Positions 41,080-51,548 of a stretch of DNA of 64,000 nucleotides are shown piece by piece. Each line of letters begins with the position of its first letter. Position 1 is the stretch's first letter. Made by a program: the position numbers and the translations under genes. Origin of the DNA: Mesostigma viride (taxonomy: Eukaryota > Streptophyta > Mesostigmatophyceae > Mesostigmatales > Mesostigmataceae); contig RPFO01001222.1 in the NCBI GenBank assembly GCA_009746045.1, positions 33,136-97,135 of the forward strand, in the 5' to 3' direction. A model generated the notes under the pieces. It had not been told where the DNA came from. It did not search any database and worked only from the letters and a program-made list of their open reading frames with translations.

Positions 41080-41751
41080 TTAATACCGCTTCTTCTGGTT
41101 CATTCTCTCAGACGGACTGCTGTTCTGGGTCAGGGGGCTCTCAGGCTCCGCATCCTCCAGGGCGATCTGCTCCCGAACCGCCTCGAGCAGGTCCGGTTGA
41201 CTGATTGTCTTGTTGCCACCGAACGTGCGGCTTACGTAGCGCTCCACCAACGCACGGGCTCCGGGGAAGAGATTCTCGATCGGCTCCGTCGTGATGTCGC
41301 CCCCTTTCTTCTGCTTCTTCTGCTTCGGCGAGGGTTCCCACTGCACGTCGAAATATATTTTGCCGTCCGGGAGTTTCATGGCCGACAGGATCCTTGCCAC
41401 CGTGAAAAGGCCAGCGGGCGCCTCATCGGGATCTTCATTTTGTTCCTGACTGGAGGCCTCCACCGCGGAGACGGACTTCTTCCGCTTGAGATTTCTAGGC
41501 AGCGGTCTGTCTGTCGAAATTCGACCACTTGTGTAATTCTCCCGGCCATTGCCATGAGGTAGGCCAGCGCGCTCTTCCGACTTGATGTCCGTCTTCTCGC
41601 TAGAAGGCGCAGCTGGCTCCCTGCGGTTTGTTAAAGCGTCTACCGCAAACTTTATGGACAGCACGTCGCGCGAGATGTCCACCAATCGGCTTTCCATAGC
41701 AGCCAGTTGGAGCTTAGCATCGTCTACCTCCTTGCTTACCGATGCACCCAT
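41080..41751 (-). CDS. Small chromodomain-like protein
   Basis: An uninterrupted 223-residue frame from ATG (41751) to TAA. The start MGASVS fits the N-myristoylation pattern (Gly2, Ser6). Residues 7-42 form a probable coiled coil and 43-112 are polar with basic patches (NLKRKK). Residues 115-172 resemble a chromodomain: FTVARIL, KIYFDVQWEP, then ITTEPIENL and ARALVERY, in the order of the three strands and C-terminal helix. The EP..NL motif is the family signature, but the usual first aromatic-cage Tyr is Phe. A charged tail ends NQKKRY. Chromodomains bind methylated histone tails, and some retrotransposon integrases carry one; no integrase is next to it. Local GC content is lower than in the other host exons. 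Confidence 0.55.
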   Translation of the reverse strand: MGASVSKEVDDAKLQLAAMESRLVDISRDVLSIKFAVDALTNRREPAAPSSEKTDIKSEERAGLPHGNGRENYTSGRISTDRPLPRNLKRKKSVSAVEASSQEQNEDPDEAPAGLFTVARILSAMKLPDGKIYFDVQWEPSPKQKKQKKGGDITTEPIENLFPGARALVERYVSRTFGGNKTISQPDLLEAVREQIALEDAEPESPLTQNSSPSERMNQKKRY

Positions 41752-41759
41752 CTTGGGTG

Positions 41760-42775
41760 CCAAAACGTTGGCTCCCTACCTTACGTGCTTGTGGCGGGCA
41801 TTTTATCTATCCAAGTCACTTCTCGCCAGTGAATACTACAAACAGATTTCGAAAAATGCTGCATTAAATTGAAGAGGCATACTTTGGCTCTTCTTATTCA
41901 ATCATAGCTCCCATTACGGAACATAATTCCCCCCTCAAAATCCTGTGCCACGATTCTGTCGATTTGCTGCGTTGTTTGGGATCAACCTAACTAATATTAG
42001 GTGGGACGTTTGCACTGTGACCGGCCCAGCTGGACTGCCCGGCCCAGCAGGAGCTCCAGCTGGAACCTCGCCCGTCCGCGGAGTTCTTTTACAGTAGCCC
42101 GTGGTGCAGGCGTGATCTTGATTTCCGGGTAATGGGTATTTTTTCATTAACCAATAGGAATATCGTTAGGTATAAAGGGGTACCGGCGTGATCTCGATTC
42201 GATCATACATTCAACTGCGGCATGGGAATCAACAACAGCTACGACATACTGCGGTACAGTAGCCTACGGGCACAGTCAATAGTAAATACGCTCTCAAGCC
42301 GGCCTCGCTTATAGCTCAAATATCCCCAAGACAGTCACGTGCCTCTCAGCCCTAATAACTCGGTTCGTCACTACAACTATCATCATGAGGTCCCACAGTC
42401 GGCACTGTCGATGACGAGAGACATGTGAGGTTATATGGCGGTTTCAGTTTGCGACAAGCCCGGAGCGAGTGTGCACGGCTACCCGCCCCCCCCCCCCCCC
42501 GCCCCATGACCAGGGGTGCTATAGTCTCTCGGGCGTTATCTAAGGGACTGTCGCAAATATGCTGCTATCACGAAAGCCAAATTTTTCTTTCTGGTTTGGT
42601 ATATACATGATTGAGGTTTGATCATCAAACAAAGTTTCGGCAATGCTGCAGGCTGCCAAACTTGAAGAACAGCTAGGCACGTTGCCTGTCTTAGACACGC
42701 CGGCAGATACGCCGGGGCTGCGGATCGGAGCTTTCAGTTACGCACGACTTGAAGAGAGACAGGCGAGAGGGACTA
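41760..42775. other. No gene seen; poly-C tract
   Basis: Presumed 5' flank of the chromodomain-like gene. A run of about 18 C lies at 42485-42502. Confidence 0.4.
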
Positions 42776-42777
42776 GG

Positions 42778-43449
<672 letters not shown>

Positions 43450-43454
43450 CTTTA

Positions 43455-45400
43455 TTGCGCCAAACGATTCCCAAATCGAGCGAGATTTCTTCAATTTTAA
43501 GAACGCACAAGCAACTGGCAGCGCTCAAAATGTGCACTACCGTTGACAAGGGCTGCTCGCGCGAGGAAACGAGATTGCTGGCCAGTGCCTGCCGGCCGGA
43601 TGGCCATGTTGGTACAAGATAGCAGAAGGATCTCACCCATGCATGCAGTAGGATCGCTCGCCCACCCCAATGGTGTGTGCACCGGAGGCCGAGGGCCACC
43701 TTGCGAGAAGGCCAGCGGCCAAGGCCGGTCCCTTGGGCCGGGGATCGAGGCGATTAAGAAGCTCCTGCATGGCGGCATCGGTCACGATGTGCTCACGGAA
43801 CTGGCCCGGGTGGCCGTGGGGCCCGACACCCTGTTAAATGACATGCCCGGGAACCTCCTCGAGGGTCGCGTACGTGGCGCGCGAGCTCAGTCTTGCGCCG
43901 GGCCATCCCCCTTCACAACGAGGGCCATATCGAGGAGGCGGTATGGTTGTGGGAGCTCACGCCCGCCAGGGCCAGTGACACCGCCTCGATGAATCACCGA
44001 CCTCGCCCAAACCTTGCATGTTACTATAGCGGCGTACGCGCGGAAGGCGTGGCCCCTGACTCAGCCACAGAGCTCGCCTGGGTGCCGGTGCATTGAGGGC
44101 AGGGGTCATCACCCACACGCACGCATGCCGGCGCAGCCAACGACGATCATTGTTGCCCTACGACGATCATTGAGTGGCCTGGTGCCCGGCGTACCTGGGG
44201 CATGGTACTGCCTTAAGGGGACTCGCACGTCCAAAAGCCTGAAAAACTGACTTTAATGAATATCAGTTCCAATGCACTCGGGAACCATCTAGTGATGATT
44301 GAGTACCATAAATATGATGTTTGGACATTCATGCCACCACTTGTTGGGGGTACTACCCCCAACCACGCACCGGTGGCGAGCTAAAAATAGAAAAAGACGC
44401 TATTTATGAGATATTTTGCCCAAGACAAACCACTTATCCAAATGACCTGCCCATACATTTCTGCAAAGTTCCCCCACTTTTTTAAAAGCTGGGCTATTTA
44501 CATGGCCAAAATGGTCACATTTGTTTGAGTTATTAATTTTCCCGCAAAATGGGTACTTTTTTGAGCCAAAAAAAAAATATCAAATCATTAACACATCAGA
44601 TTGGGTCATCCATACATTTTAAATTCCACTGAGTGGGGGGGAACACAACCCCAAAGTTTGAGCTCATTCTGACAAGCGTAGCTCAAGTTATTGATTTTCC
44701 TGTGATGCCACCTGGGTAGACGCTAAAAGAGAATTGAGCTAGTGCTGAGCCAAAATGACATCTGTTTTGCTACCCTAGACACCCAAAAACATGCCCACTT
44801 TGATCACGGAGTGTGAGGAGGATGTCCGGAGCGTCATACGCCCCACCCCTCCATCGTCACAGCCAGCCTTGTGAGTCTACCCTTAACAACAAGGCTGGTA
44901 GGACGACACGCCTGAGCAGCATATGTCATGCCTATCTCAGGCTAATAATGTGTGATTTTGTGCCAACAACCAAGTTGTTCCACCCAACAACACATTAAAA
45001 ACCCTCTTCCAAAATGCCCAACAAGCCGGACATGTGGAGGACCACACACGCAGTATATAAAGAGAAAATAAGCTGACTTTTTATCCAGCCAACCTGTGGC
45101 TAGCTGCTCTGGTTAGCATGACAAAGGCTATCATTTACTCAGTGGGAAAGGTGAAGAGACCATTGGAACAACCTACCTGACGCATGTGCCACCAAAGCAT
45201 TGTGTCCCGCAAAATGCACACTGCCTCCTTTCTAACAAGCACGAGCCACTTTCTTTAGGAGACAGGTGCCAGCTCGTCAGTGTCTGGGGAAAATGATGCC
45301 GCTGCTTAGGAAGACCGCGTGAATTTCCTCGAACACAACTGTCTATAAAGCAAAAGAAATTTCAGAGAAGCATGGAAATAAAAGCATTACACCTTCCCGA
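43455..45400. other. No supported gene
   Basis: GC-rich to 44250, then AT-rich. A perfect 10-bp inverted repeat with a single central base (GTTGGGGGTA C TACCCCCAAC) lies at 44343-44363. Two related segments (GTTATTAATTTTCCCG at 44529 and GTTATTGATTTTCCTG at 44689) suggest an old duplication. Confidence 0.4.
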
Positions 45401-45402
45401 CA

Positions 45403-45714
45403 GGTTGTGGGCCACGCGCTGCAGCAAGCCAGCCACGTCACAGACGAACTTGCTAAAAAACATCCAGGAATCCAGCGATGCAGCGCCAGGACCCGCAACT
45501 TCATGGCTGCATCTGGCCGGAAAGAAGGCAAAAAGCTTACGCTCAACGAGCTAAGAAAGCAGGAAAGCGCTATCTTAGGACGTTTAATACAAGAACGTAC
45601 CATAACGGGCATTTATTCGTGCCCAGGCGCACAAGAAAGGCCACCCTTTCATGGAGAGGTCGGGCGCGCATCGCGCAGGCCTAATGTTATCTTACCGCAA
45701 AATGACGGGAAAGG
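45403..45714 (+). CDS. Possible internal exon, unknown protein
   Basis: After an acceptor-like CCTTCCCGACAG a frame of about 104 codons runs to a GTAAAG donor-like site. It starts VVGHALQQASHVTDELAKK and contains a Lys/Glu-rich helix (GKKLTLNELRKQESAI). I know no family match and found no partner exons. The opposite strand is also open here. Confidence 0.25.
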
Positions 45715-45719
45715 TAAAG

Positions 45720-46480
45720 ATAGCAGCGGGAATTTTTACGGCTTTAGAAACATCATTAAACTAGCTTCCATTAGGACCATCAAAACTGGCAACAATCGAC
45801 AATCACACCTGCAGGCATCCATTATACTTTATTCATCCCGACAGAAATTCAGGCCGGACCCCCCCTGCCGATGGTAAAGAAAAAGAGCCCGCGACATTAT
45901 AGATCGCAACTATCCCACCATAAATTAGAATCAGTAACTAATTTTCTCCAAGAATCGAGCATTTTTTCTGCTTTCCGCGAGCCAGATTTGTCACGTTTCG
46001 TCTAAAAGCAGTCGCCATGGCCACTTCCGCAAGGGGTGCGCGCACCGTGCACCCACTTTTCACGGTACGGAGGGTACCGCGGAATTTTTTTGGCGCGGAA
46101 AATATTCGCCGCGCCGAGTCCCCTAATGGGAGCGCGGCTTGCCGGTCTGGACAAGGGATTGATGCCGGCAGAGCGGTGATTGCGTACAGCTAGTAGAAGC
46201 GGACTACGTCCAGCCGCCATGGTCGCCCACTCTGGCCAGTGTGCCGGAGGATGTAGAATCCTTGAGGCGGTGGCGCGTTATTGGCGCGTGGCAATCCCCG
46301 CGCGGCATGCTCTGACAGCCTAGGGGCCTGCACCTGATCGATGGAGGGCCTTGGTTGCACCAGGGACACCGCATGCAGAGACGGCCGCGTGGCGGGCAGG
46401 TCGGCGGCGAAGGGGGAGACGCTGGCCGTGAGGCACAGGATGAGGTCAGAGGTAACACATATATCGAGGAGACAACGGCT
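45720..46480. other. No gene seen; one palindromic E2F-like site
   Basis: GGCGCGGAAAATATTCGCCG at 46092 is imperfectly palindromic and resembles an E2F/DP binding site (TTTGGCGCGGAAA), but there is no gene beside it to give this meaning. Confidence 0.3.
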
Positions 46481-46483
46481 ATA

Positions 46484-46745
46484 TCAAGGAGACAACCAGC
46501 GCAGGCCAGAAATCGGGAGAATCCGGACCATGGTAGCTCGAGCCTGCCGTTATCTTGTCCGTGTGTTCGAGTCGTTCAGGATGATGAAAATGAATGGTGA
46601 TGGAAATGTGTAGCCTAGTTGTGCATTGAAATTATGGCTGGCTTACGTGTAGAGCGACTAGATGACCTAGACGGTGGGGCCGGAAACAGCATGCTTGATC
46701 AGGGCGTGTGTTTCGAGCCTAACTGGCCGGGAGTGTCTATTATAT
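46484..46745 (+). repeat. Dispersed repeat E, copy 2
   Basis: Reverse complement of 8236-8505. It is preceded by two copies of TATATC(A/G)AGGAGACAAC at 46461-46500 and followed at once by a LINE-R 3' UTR. Confidence 0.75.
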
Positions 46746-46754
46746 ATTCATTGT

Positions 46755-46987
46755 ATATAGGTTTATAGCTGGGCGTTTGCTTTGGTTGAGTGATTTCACT
46801 CTGCTGTTAGTAATTATATATTTTTAATATATATTCATTGGGAATGATAGATTACGGGGGTGAGATGGGCATGCAACATAAGGAAAAACCCGATAACTGG
46901 GAGAATAACCCTGAAGAAATTAATAGTAATCTGACACGGACATCCAAGGATCACGCCAGCTGCACAAGGTACAACTAACTATACATA
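46755..46987 (+). repeat. LINE-R 3' UTR plus flank, direct repeat copy 1
   Basis: TATAGGTTTATAGCTGGGCG to ACAACTAACTATACAT recurs at 47745-48005 in the same orientation. It holds the LINE-R hairpin GAGTGA/TCACTC at 46788-46801. Each copy is followed by a minus-strand LINE-R body. Confidence 0.78.
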
Positions 46988-47664
46988 TATATATTAAAAA
47001 TATAATTACTTACAACAGAGTGAAATCACTCAAACCAAAGCAAACGCCCAGCTATAAACCTATATATACAGAGCCATGTCAAAGCTCTATACTACGATAA
47101 GACCAATGGAAACGCCTAACGGGAGGAACCTAATAGCCCTGCTGCACCGCAAAATCAGCCCGCGTACGGCGGAGCATGATGTCAGCCATGGCCCGAGTCA
47201 GCGCCACCGACAAGCGCTGACGCCAATATGACGTCCAGGTCCGCGCCGACCATGGGGCCCGCTGGCCCTCCAGGTCCAGCCGGTCCTCCCGGAGCCGGCA
47301 ACACTCCTTGAAGAAGGCGGAGGTCAGGGGCCCCATGGCCCCAAACTCCTCCAGGACAAAGGGCACCACACGATGGTGCCCGACGTCGCCGTAGGCCAGG
47401 AGCTTGGCCCGCTCCGCCCGGTCCGCCGTGTAACCTGCCGTGAGGGAGGCCCCAGCCACGTGGCTAAGAGCCAAGGGCCGCGCCACCGAAACGTCAATAA
47501 GCAGATGCCGGCCACCCCCCTCAAAGTCCAGCACCACGATGTCAGGCCGGTGGTTGGGGGAATAGAAGGCAGCGCCATCCGCATCCTCGGACCGGATGTT
47601 CGCGTGGGGGAAAACCGACCGAATCATGGCGAGCACCACCGTCAGGAGGACAGTGTGCAAATAT
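46988..47664 (-). pseudogene. LINE-R: restriction-like endonuclease C-terminus and 3' UTR
   Basis: On the minus strand an open frame (47660-47130, no ATG, 5'-truncated) encodes about 176 residues. RPDIVVLDFEGGG, then HLLIDVSVARP, has the PD...D layout of the restriction-like endonuclease found after the RT in R2/CRE-type LINEs. Conserved blocks AERAKLLAYGD, VVPFVLEEFGAMGPLTSAFF and WSARTWTSYWRQRLSVAL recur in the copies at 48734-48063 and 61840-62340. The enzyme would nick the target for reverse transcription. The 3' UTR (47129-46988) has AGAGC/GCTCT and GAGTGA/TCACTC hairpins and an ATATTTTTAAT tail. Confidence 0.75.
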
Positions 47665-47689
47665 ATATATACATTGGGTTCCTCCCGTT

Positions 47690-48005
47690 AGGAGTAATTC
47701 CATTGGTCTTATCGTAGTATAGAGCTTTGACATGGCTCTGCATATTATAGGTTTATAGCTGGGCGTTTGCTTTGGTTTGAGTGATTTCACTCTGCTGTAA
47801 GTAATTATATTTTTAATATATATTATGGTTGTCTCCTTGATATATATTCATTGAGAATGATAGATTACGGAGGTGCATGAGATAGGCGTGCACAACATAA
47901 GGAAAAACCCGATAACTGGGAGAATAACCCTGAAGAAATTAATAGTAATCTGACAGGGACATCCAAGGATCACGCCAGCTGCACAAGGTACAACTAACTA
48001 TACAT
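47690..48005 (+). repeat. LINE-R 3' end plus flank, direct repeat copy 2
   Basis: Begins with the LINE-R UTR (ATTGGTCTTATCGTAGTATA), then repeats 46757-46987. It differs by a 20-bp insert, ATGGTTGTCTCCTTGATATA, at about 47825-47844. Confidence 0.75.
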
Positions 48006-48062
48006 CACAAAACTACACGCAGCAACAGCGCTGCCGGCCCACCATGCAGGCCTGGAAGGGAT

Positions 48063-48734
48063 CTAGACCGCATGGGTCGCGACAAAGTCGGCCTGGGTGC
48101 GGCGGAATAACACATCAGCCACGCTGCGAGTGAGGGCGAGTGACAGGCGCTGCCGCCAATACGAGGACCACGTGCGGGCAGACCACGGGGCGGTCTGACC
48201 CTCGAGGTCGAGGCGGTCTTCACGGCGCTGGCAGCCCTCGTGGAAAAACTCCGCTGTCTTGGGGCCCATGGCCCCGAACTCCTCAAGGACAAAGGGGATG
48301 ACCCGGTGGGGCCCCACATTGCCGTAGGAGGCAAACTTGTCGCGCTCTGACAGCCACAGCGGCAGCAGCGCCGGCATCCACAGCCGCCCGGAGGATGTGG
48401 CGACCGGAGAGCGGCCGAGCCACGGAGACATCAATGAGCAGGTGGCAACCCTGCCCGTCGTAGTCAAGCACGGTAATGTCGGGGCGGTGGCTGGGTGATC
48501 ATGAGTAGACGGGCGGCCCCATCCGCGTCCTCCTGGCACTTGATGGTGGAGTGGGGAAAGACCGCCGGCGAACCATGGCACACACCACCCGGAGGAGAGC
48601 GGTATGGAAACAGAGGAACCAGTTCTGGTTCTGCTGGCCACCCATGCACGCGATGTAGTGCGTCCCAGTAGTATCCAGATCAAGCCCGCAGCTGCCGCAG
48701 GACGCACCCGCCGTGATGAGAGGTTGCGGGGCAA
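48063..48734 (-). pseudogene. LINE-R: CCHC motif and endonuclease domain, frameshifted
   Basis: The upstream part, in a second frame, shows a CCHC-type motif (CGSCG, then H, then IAC) followed by MGGQQNQNWF. In R2-type elements such a finger sits directly before the endonuclease. Then PDITVLDYDG and CHLLIDVSVARP give the endonuclease core in another frame (48471-48283). The C-terminal blocks (VIPFVLEEFGAMGPKTAEFF, WSARTWSSYWRQRLSLAL) lie in the main frame to a stop at 48063. It is a longer but more damaged copy than 47664-46988, and clearly a different insertion by divergence. Confidence 0.7.
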
Positions 48735-48849
48735 AGAGCTGGAGTTAACGTAAAGGATTTACGTTAGATGGATAGAGATTGTTACGCTCTTTCCAACGGC
48801 ACCTTGAACGCCTCATTTGGTTAAGGAACGTAAAAGTTATGACGTTTCC

Positions 48850-49322
48850 TAGGCTGTGCCGACAGTACCCGGCGCGCCACTGTGGGCGCGTACGGACACA
48901 GGATGTACAAGTGTCACTTTGATAGTCCGCAGGACGTTGACAGGACTTGTACAGGACTTGATGGTCAATTGATAGGTAGGCGTGCTGTAGCGCGCCAGGA
49001 CCTATGAGACAATTGATGCTGACTAGTGTACGGATAGGTCCACAGGACTAGCCGTATGGACAATTGATAGATCTGCGCGCCAAAGGCGTGCCAGAGTCTG
49101 TGTAATCAATTGATTGACAGTTCAGCTGTGACAGTGCAGCTGAATACTTGGACGCGTCCCTAGTAAGCTATATGAGTGACTTGGTCACACCGGGACGCTA
49201 GTTCTTGCGTGCACGTTCTCTTGGCACTGCGACCCTGTCGCCTGTGCTGCGTGCAGTCTTGGAAGTGACGTGACTTACGTCTGTGTTTCCTGATTATTAA
49301 TAAAGGCAACTTCCTGCAAGAA
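48850..49322 (+). mobile_element. Possible LTR or leader of the downstream retrotransposon
   Basis: The stretch carries repeated CAGGACTTG, CAATTGAT and GCGCGCCA motifs, a late AATAAA (near 49302) and no coding. It directly precedes two retrotransposon-like ORFs, as a 5' LTR would. No second copy is found in the window and no primer-binding site is clear. Confidence 0.3.
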
Positions 49323-49382
49323 CCATGGCGGAATTCGTGGCATTCTTACCCTCACAACTCGTATTACACGCTCTGTCAAAAG

Positions 49383-50246
49383 ATGCCAAATTCGGAAGAA
49401 TTTCGGATTCCGGACGATGAGGAAATAGCCGCTCCGCCGGCTGGTTCTTCGTCAAGACCGACGGTGCCGTCGTGGCAGCAATTGCTCGACGAAGTAACGG
49501 TCTCGCTCGACGAGCTTCATCGTCAGCAGCGTGCAGCTCACGCATTGCTCGGGGATAACCCCGAGGACCCCGATTTGCCAGCACTGGTGCCGGCAATCCG
49601 CAACCTGTTGGACCAGATTCGAAACATTTTATCGACATTTACGGTCCAGGTGCGGGGAGGTTTGCGGTCGGTGACCGAAGTCACGACTGCCATTGAGGAG
49701 TTGGACAACGTCCTCTCTTCACTCACCGGTTACCAGAGAAACCTGCAAAACTGGGCATCGCTACGCACGGGGGGCGCGCCGGCGGTGTCAACAAATTTGT
49801 TTCAGGATCTCGCGCTGTTATCGCTGCTCACTCGCGGCGTACGCAGTCGTGAGCGCCAGGTTTTAATTAACCTGGTGGCATTTCTCGCCTCTGTGCGAGA
49901 GTGGATTCCCGCGGGGTGGGAATTATTGACGATCTTTACACATCCTCTGCGCCTCGTCGCGCGTCGGCGCGTCGCAACTTACGCGGCGGGGAGCACGCCG
50001 GTTTTAATTCATACCGGTGCAGGTCCGGAGCTGGATATATGGAGGATCGTGAGTTCGTATACACGTACTGCGACTTCAGGGGCCTTGACTACTAGTCGGC
50101 CTAATTTTCTTCTGCAGTACTCGTCGACATTTTTTTGTCGAATTTTCAGCGGCAATTCGCGGGGGGCGGACACCGGCGCAGGCGGCAGCGACGACACAAA
50201 TTTTGTACATATTTTCTGCTGCTTTGTTAAGGTGTTCTTTGAATAG
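49383..50246 (+). CDS. Unrecognised ORF 5' of a gag gene
   Basis: ATG-initiated, 287 codons, no stop, ending 13 bases before the gag ATG. The first 180 residues look like real protein: acidic start (EEFRIPDDEEI), helical segments (LLDEVTVSLDELHRQQ, AIEELDNVLSSLTGYQ) and a hydrophobic stretch (VLINLVAFLASVREWIP). From about 49930 a different frame looks better (ending DREFVYTYCDFRGLDY at 50095), so a frameshift is likely and the true C-terminus may be 50095. I recognise no family. Its position suggests an extra ORF of the LTR element, perhaps a matrix or capsid module, or a captured gene. Confidence 0.45.
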   Translation: MPNSEEFRIPDDEEIAAPPAGSSSRPTVPSWQQLLDEVTVSLDELHRQQRAAHALLGDNPEDPDLPALVPAIRNLLDQIRNILSTFTVQVRGGLRSVTEVTTAIEELDNVLSSLTGYQRNLQNWASLRTGGAPAVSTNLFQDLALLSLLTRGVRSRERQVLINLVAFLASVREWIPAGWELLTIFTHPLRLVARRRVATYAAGSTPVLIHTGAGPELDIWRIVSSYTRTATSGALTTSRPNFLLQYSSTFFCRIFSGNSRGADTGAGGSDDTNFVHIFCCFVKVFFE

Positions 50247-50259
50247 CTGGTAGTGCAGG

Positions 50260-51372
50260 ATGGCTGAGGGACGCCGTAGCAAGGGTCCAGCCAGTGGGAA
50301 TAATAATGGGGGTGCTGGTAGTGGAACCGCTCACGTAGATGACGTGGGGCTTACCGGAGAGATTACCAACCTTCCTCACAATAATAATAATGCACAAGCT
50401 ATTCATGGCTTTGATCTTACCACACAGGGTCTTTTAATTGTCAATCAGTTGCAGCCTGTAACCTCAGACTCCAAGCCTAAGCAGGCTGAAGAGTTTGTGG
50501 AGGGATTGGAAGGGTTCCCTAGCTTGTACGGTGGTACAAATTACTATCAAATCTGGATAGGCAGTAGCACTTTTGGCAAGTGTACTGACCAGATTAAGGA
50601 CCTAACCAGGGAGTGCAAAAAGGCCAATAAGGCCTGGGCACTGTACGTGGCTGAGCTGAAGGAGCTGCTGGAGGACCAACGAAGAAGGTCGGCATCCATT
50701 GGCAGGACAAGTACCAAGGGTGGGAGGTCAAGGGGGACCTGATCCAGAACTTTCTCAACTATTGTAAGATGGTTGAGGAGGGCAGGGCTCACGGCTTTAA
50801 TGTCGCTGATAACATAGCCCTAACCAACTGGCTCAAGGTTTCTGGGCTGGATAAGGCGACACGTGGCTCCTTAAAAGTCATGTGTGCCCCACACTCTACC
50901 CTGAAGGCCTACAAGGTCATCATTAAACAAGCTCTCGAGGCAGAGGAGCTGTTTGAGGGTGGAGTGCCAGCAGTGAAGGCTACCCAGGCAGGCGGGCGTA
51001 CCCAGGGTGGCTCCAAGACGTCTGAGGCTGACCGAAGCCAAGGAGGGCGTAGGGGCAACCATACAAGCGCAAGGGAGATCATTCACCTGATTCTGACAGG
51101 AGGTCACACTCCAAGTCGGTGTTCAGGCGGGTGGGTGGTCAGCCCAAGCAGGGCAACGCGTCTGACAATGGGGGCAGTGGCCAGGGCAAGTCCAAGATAC
51201 AATGCTACCTGTGCAAGGGGTGGGGGCACATCAAGAAGGAGTGTCCCAGCTTCAAGAAGTCCCAGGGCCAGGGCAGCAACAAGAATAACAACAACAACAA
51301 GAAGAACAACAACAAGTCCCAGGCAGGCCAGCCTTCAAAGGGCAGTCAGCAAGAAGACAACAAGGAGCAGTG
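50260..51372 (+). pseudogene. LTR-retrotransposon gag with CCHC zinc knuckle, two frameshifts
   Basis: The frame starts at 50260 (MAEGRRSKG) and contains a helical capsid-like region (YYQIWIGSSTFGKCTDQI, ECKKANKAWALYVAELKELL). A shift near 50685 leads to HWQDKYQGWEVKGDLIQNFL and CAPHSTLKAYKVIIKQALEA. A second shift near 51060 leads to SKSVFRRVGGQPKQGN and the zinc knuckle CYLCKGWGHIKKEC (C-x2-C-x4-H-x4-C). An Asn/Lys-rich tail ends at 51372. CCHC knuckles package element RNA. The layout is that of Ty3/Gypsy- or copia-like gag. Undoing two single-base shifts would give one continuous protein of about 370 residues. Confidence 0.72.
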
Positions 51373-51548
51373 ACTGTCTGAGGCAACCCCTACACACCTT
51401 AATTCACCCAAGGGGGAGGCCAGGTGCTCCAATGCAGATTTTATATCTGGGCAACAAGAGGGTGATCTCCAGGTTCAGTGTGGCCCCAGGTCACCTGGAG
51501 AGGTACAGGTTCCTATGAAGACGTCCTTGACAGCTGGCAGCTGTAAGT

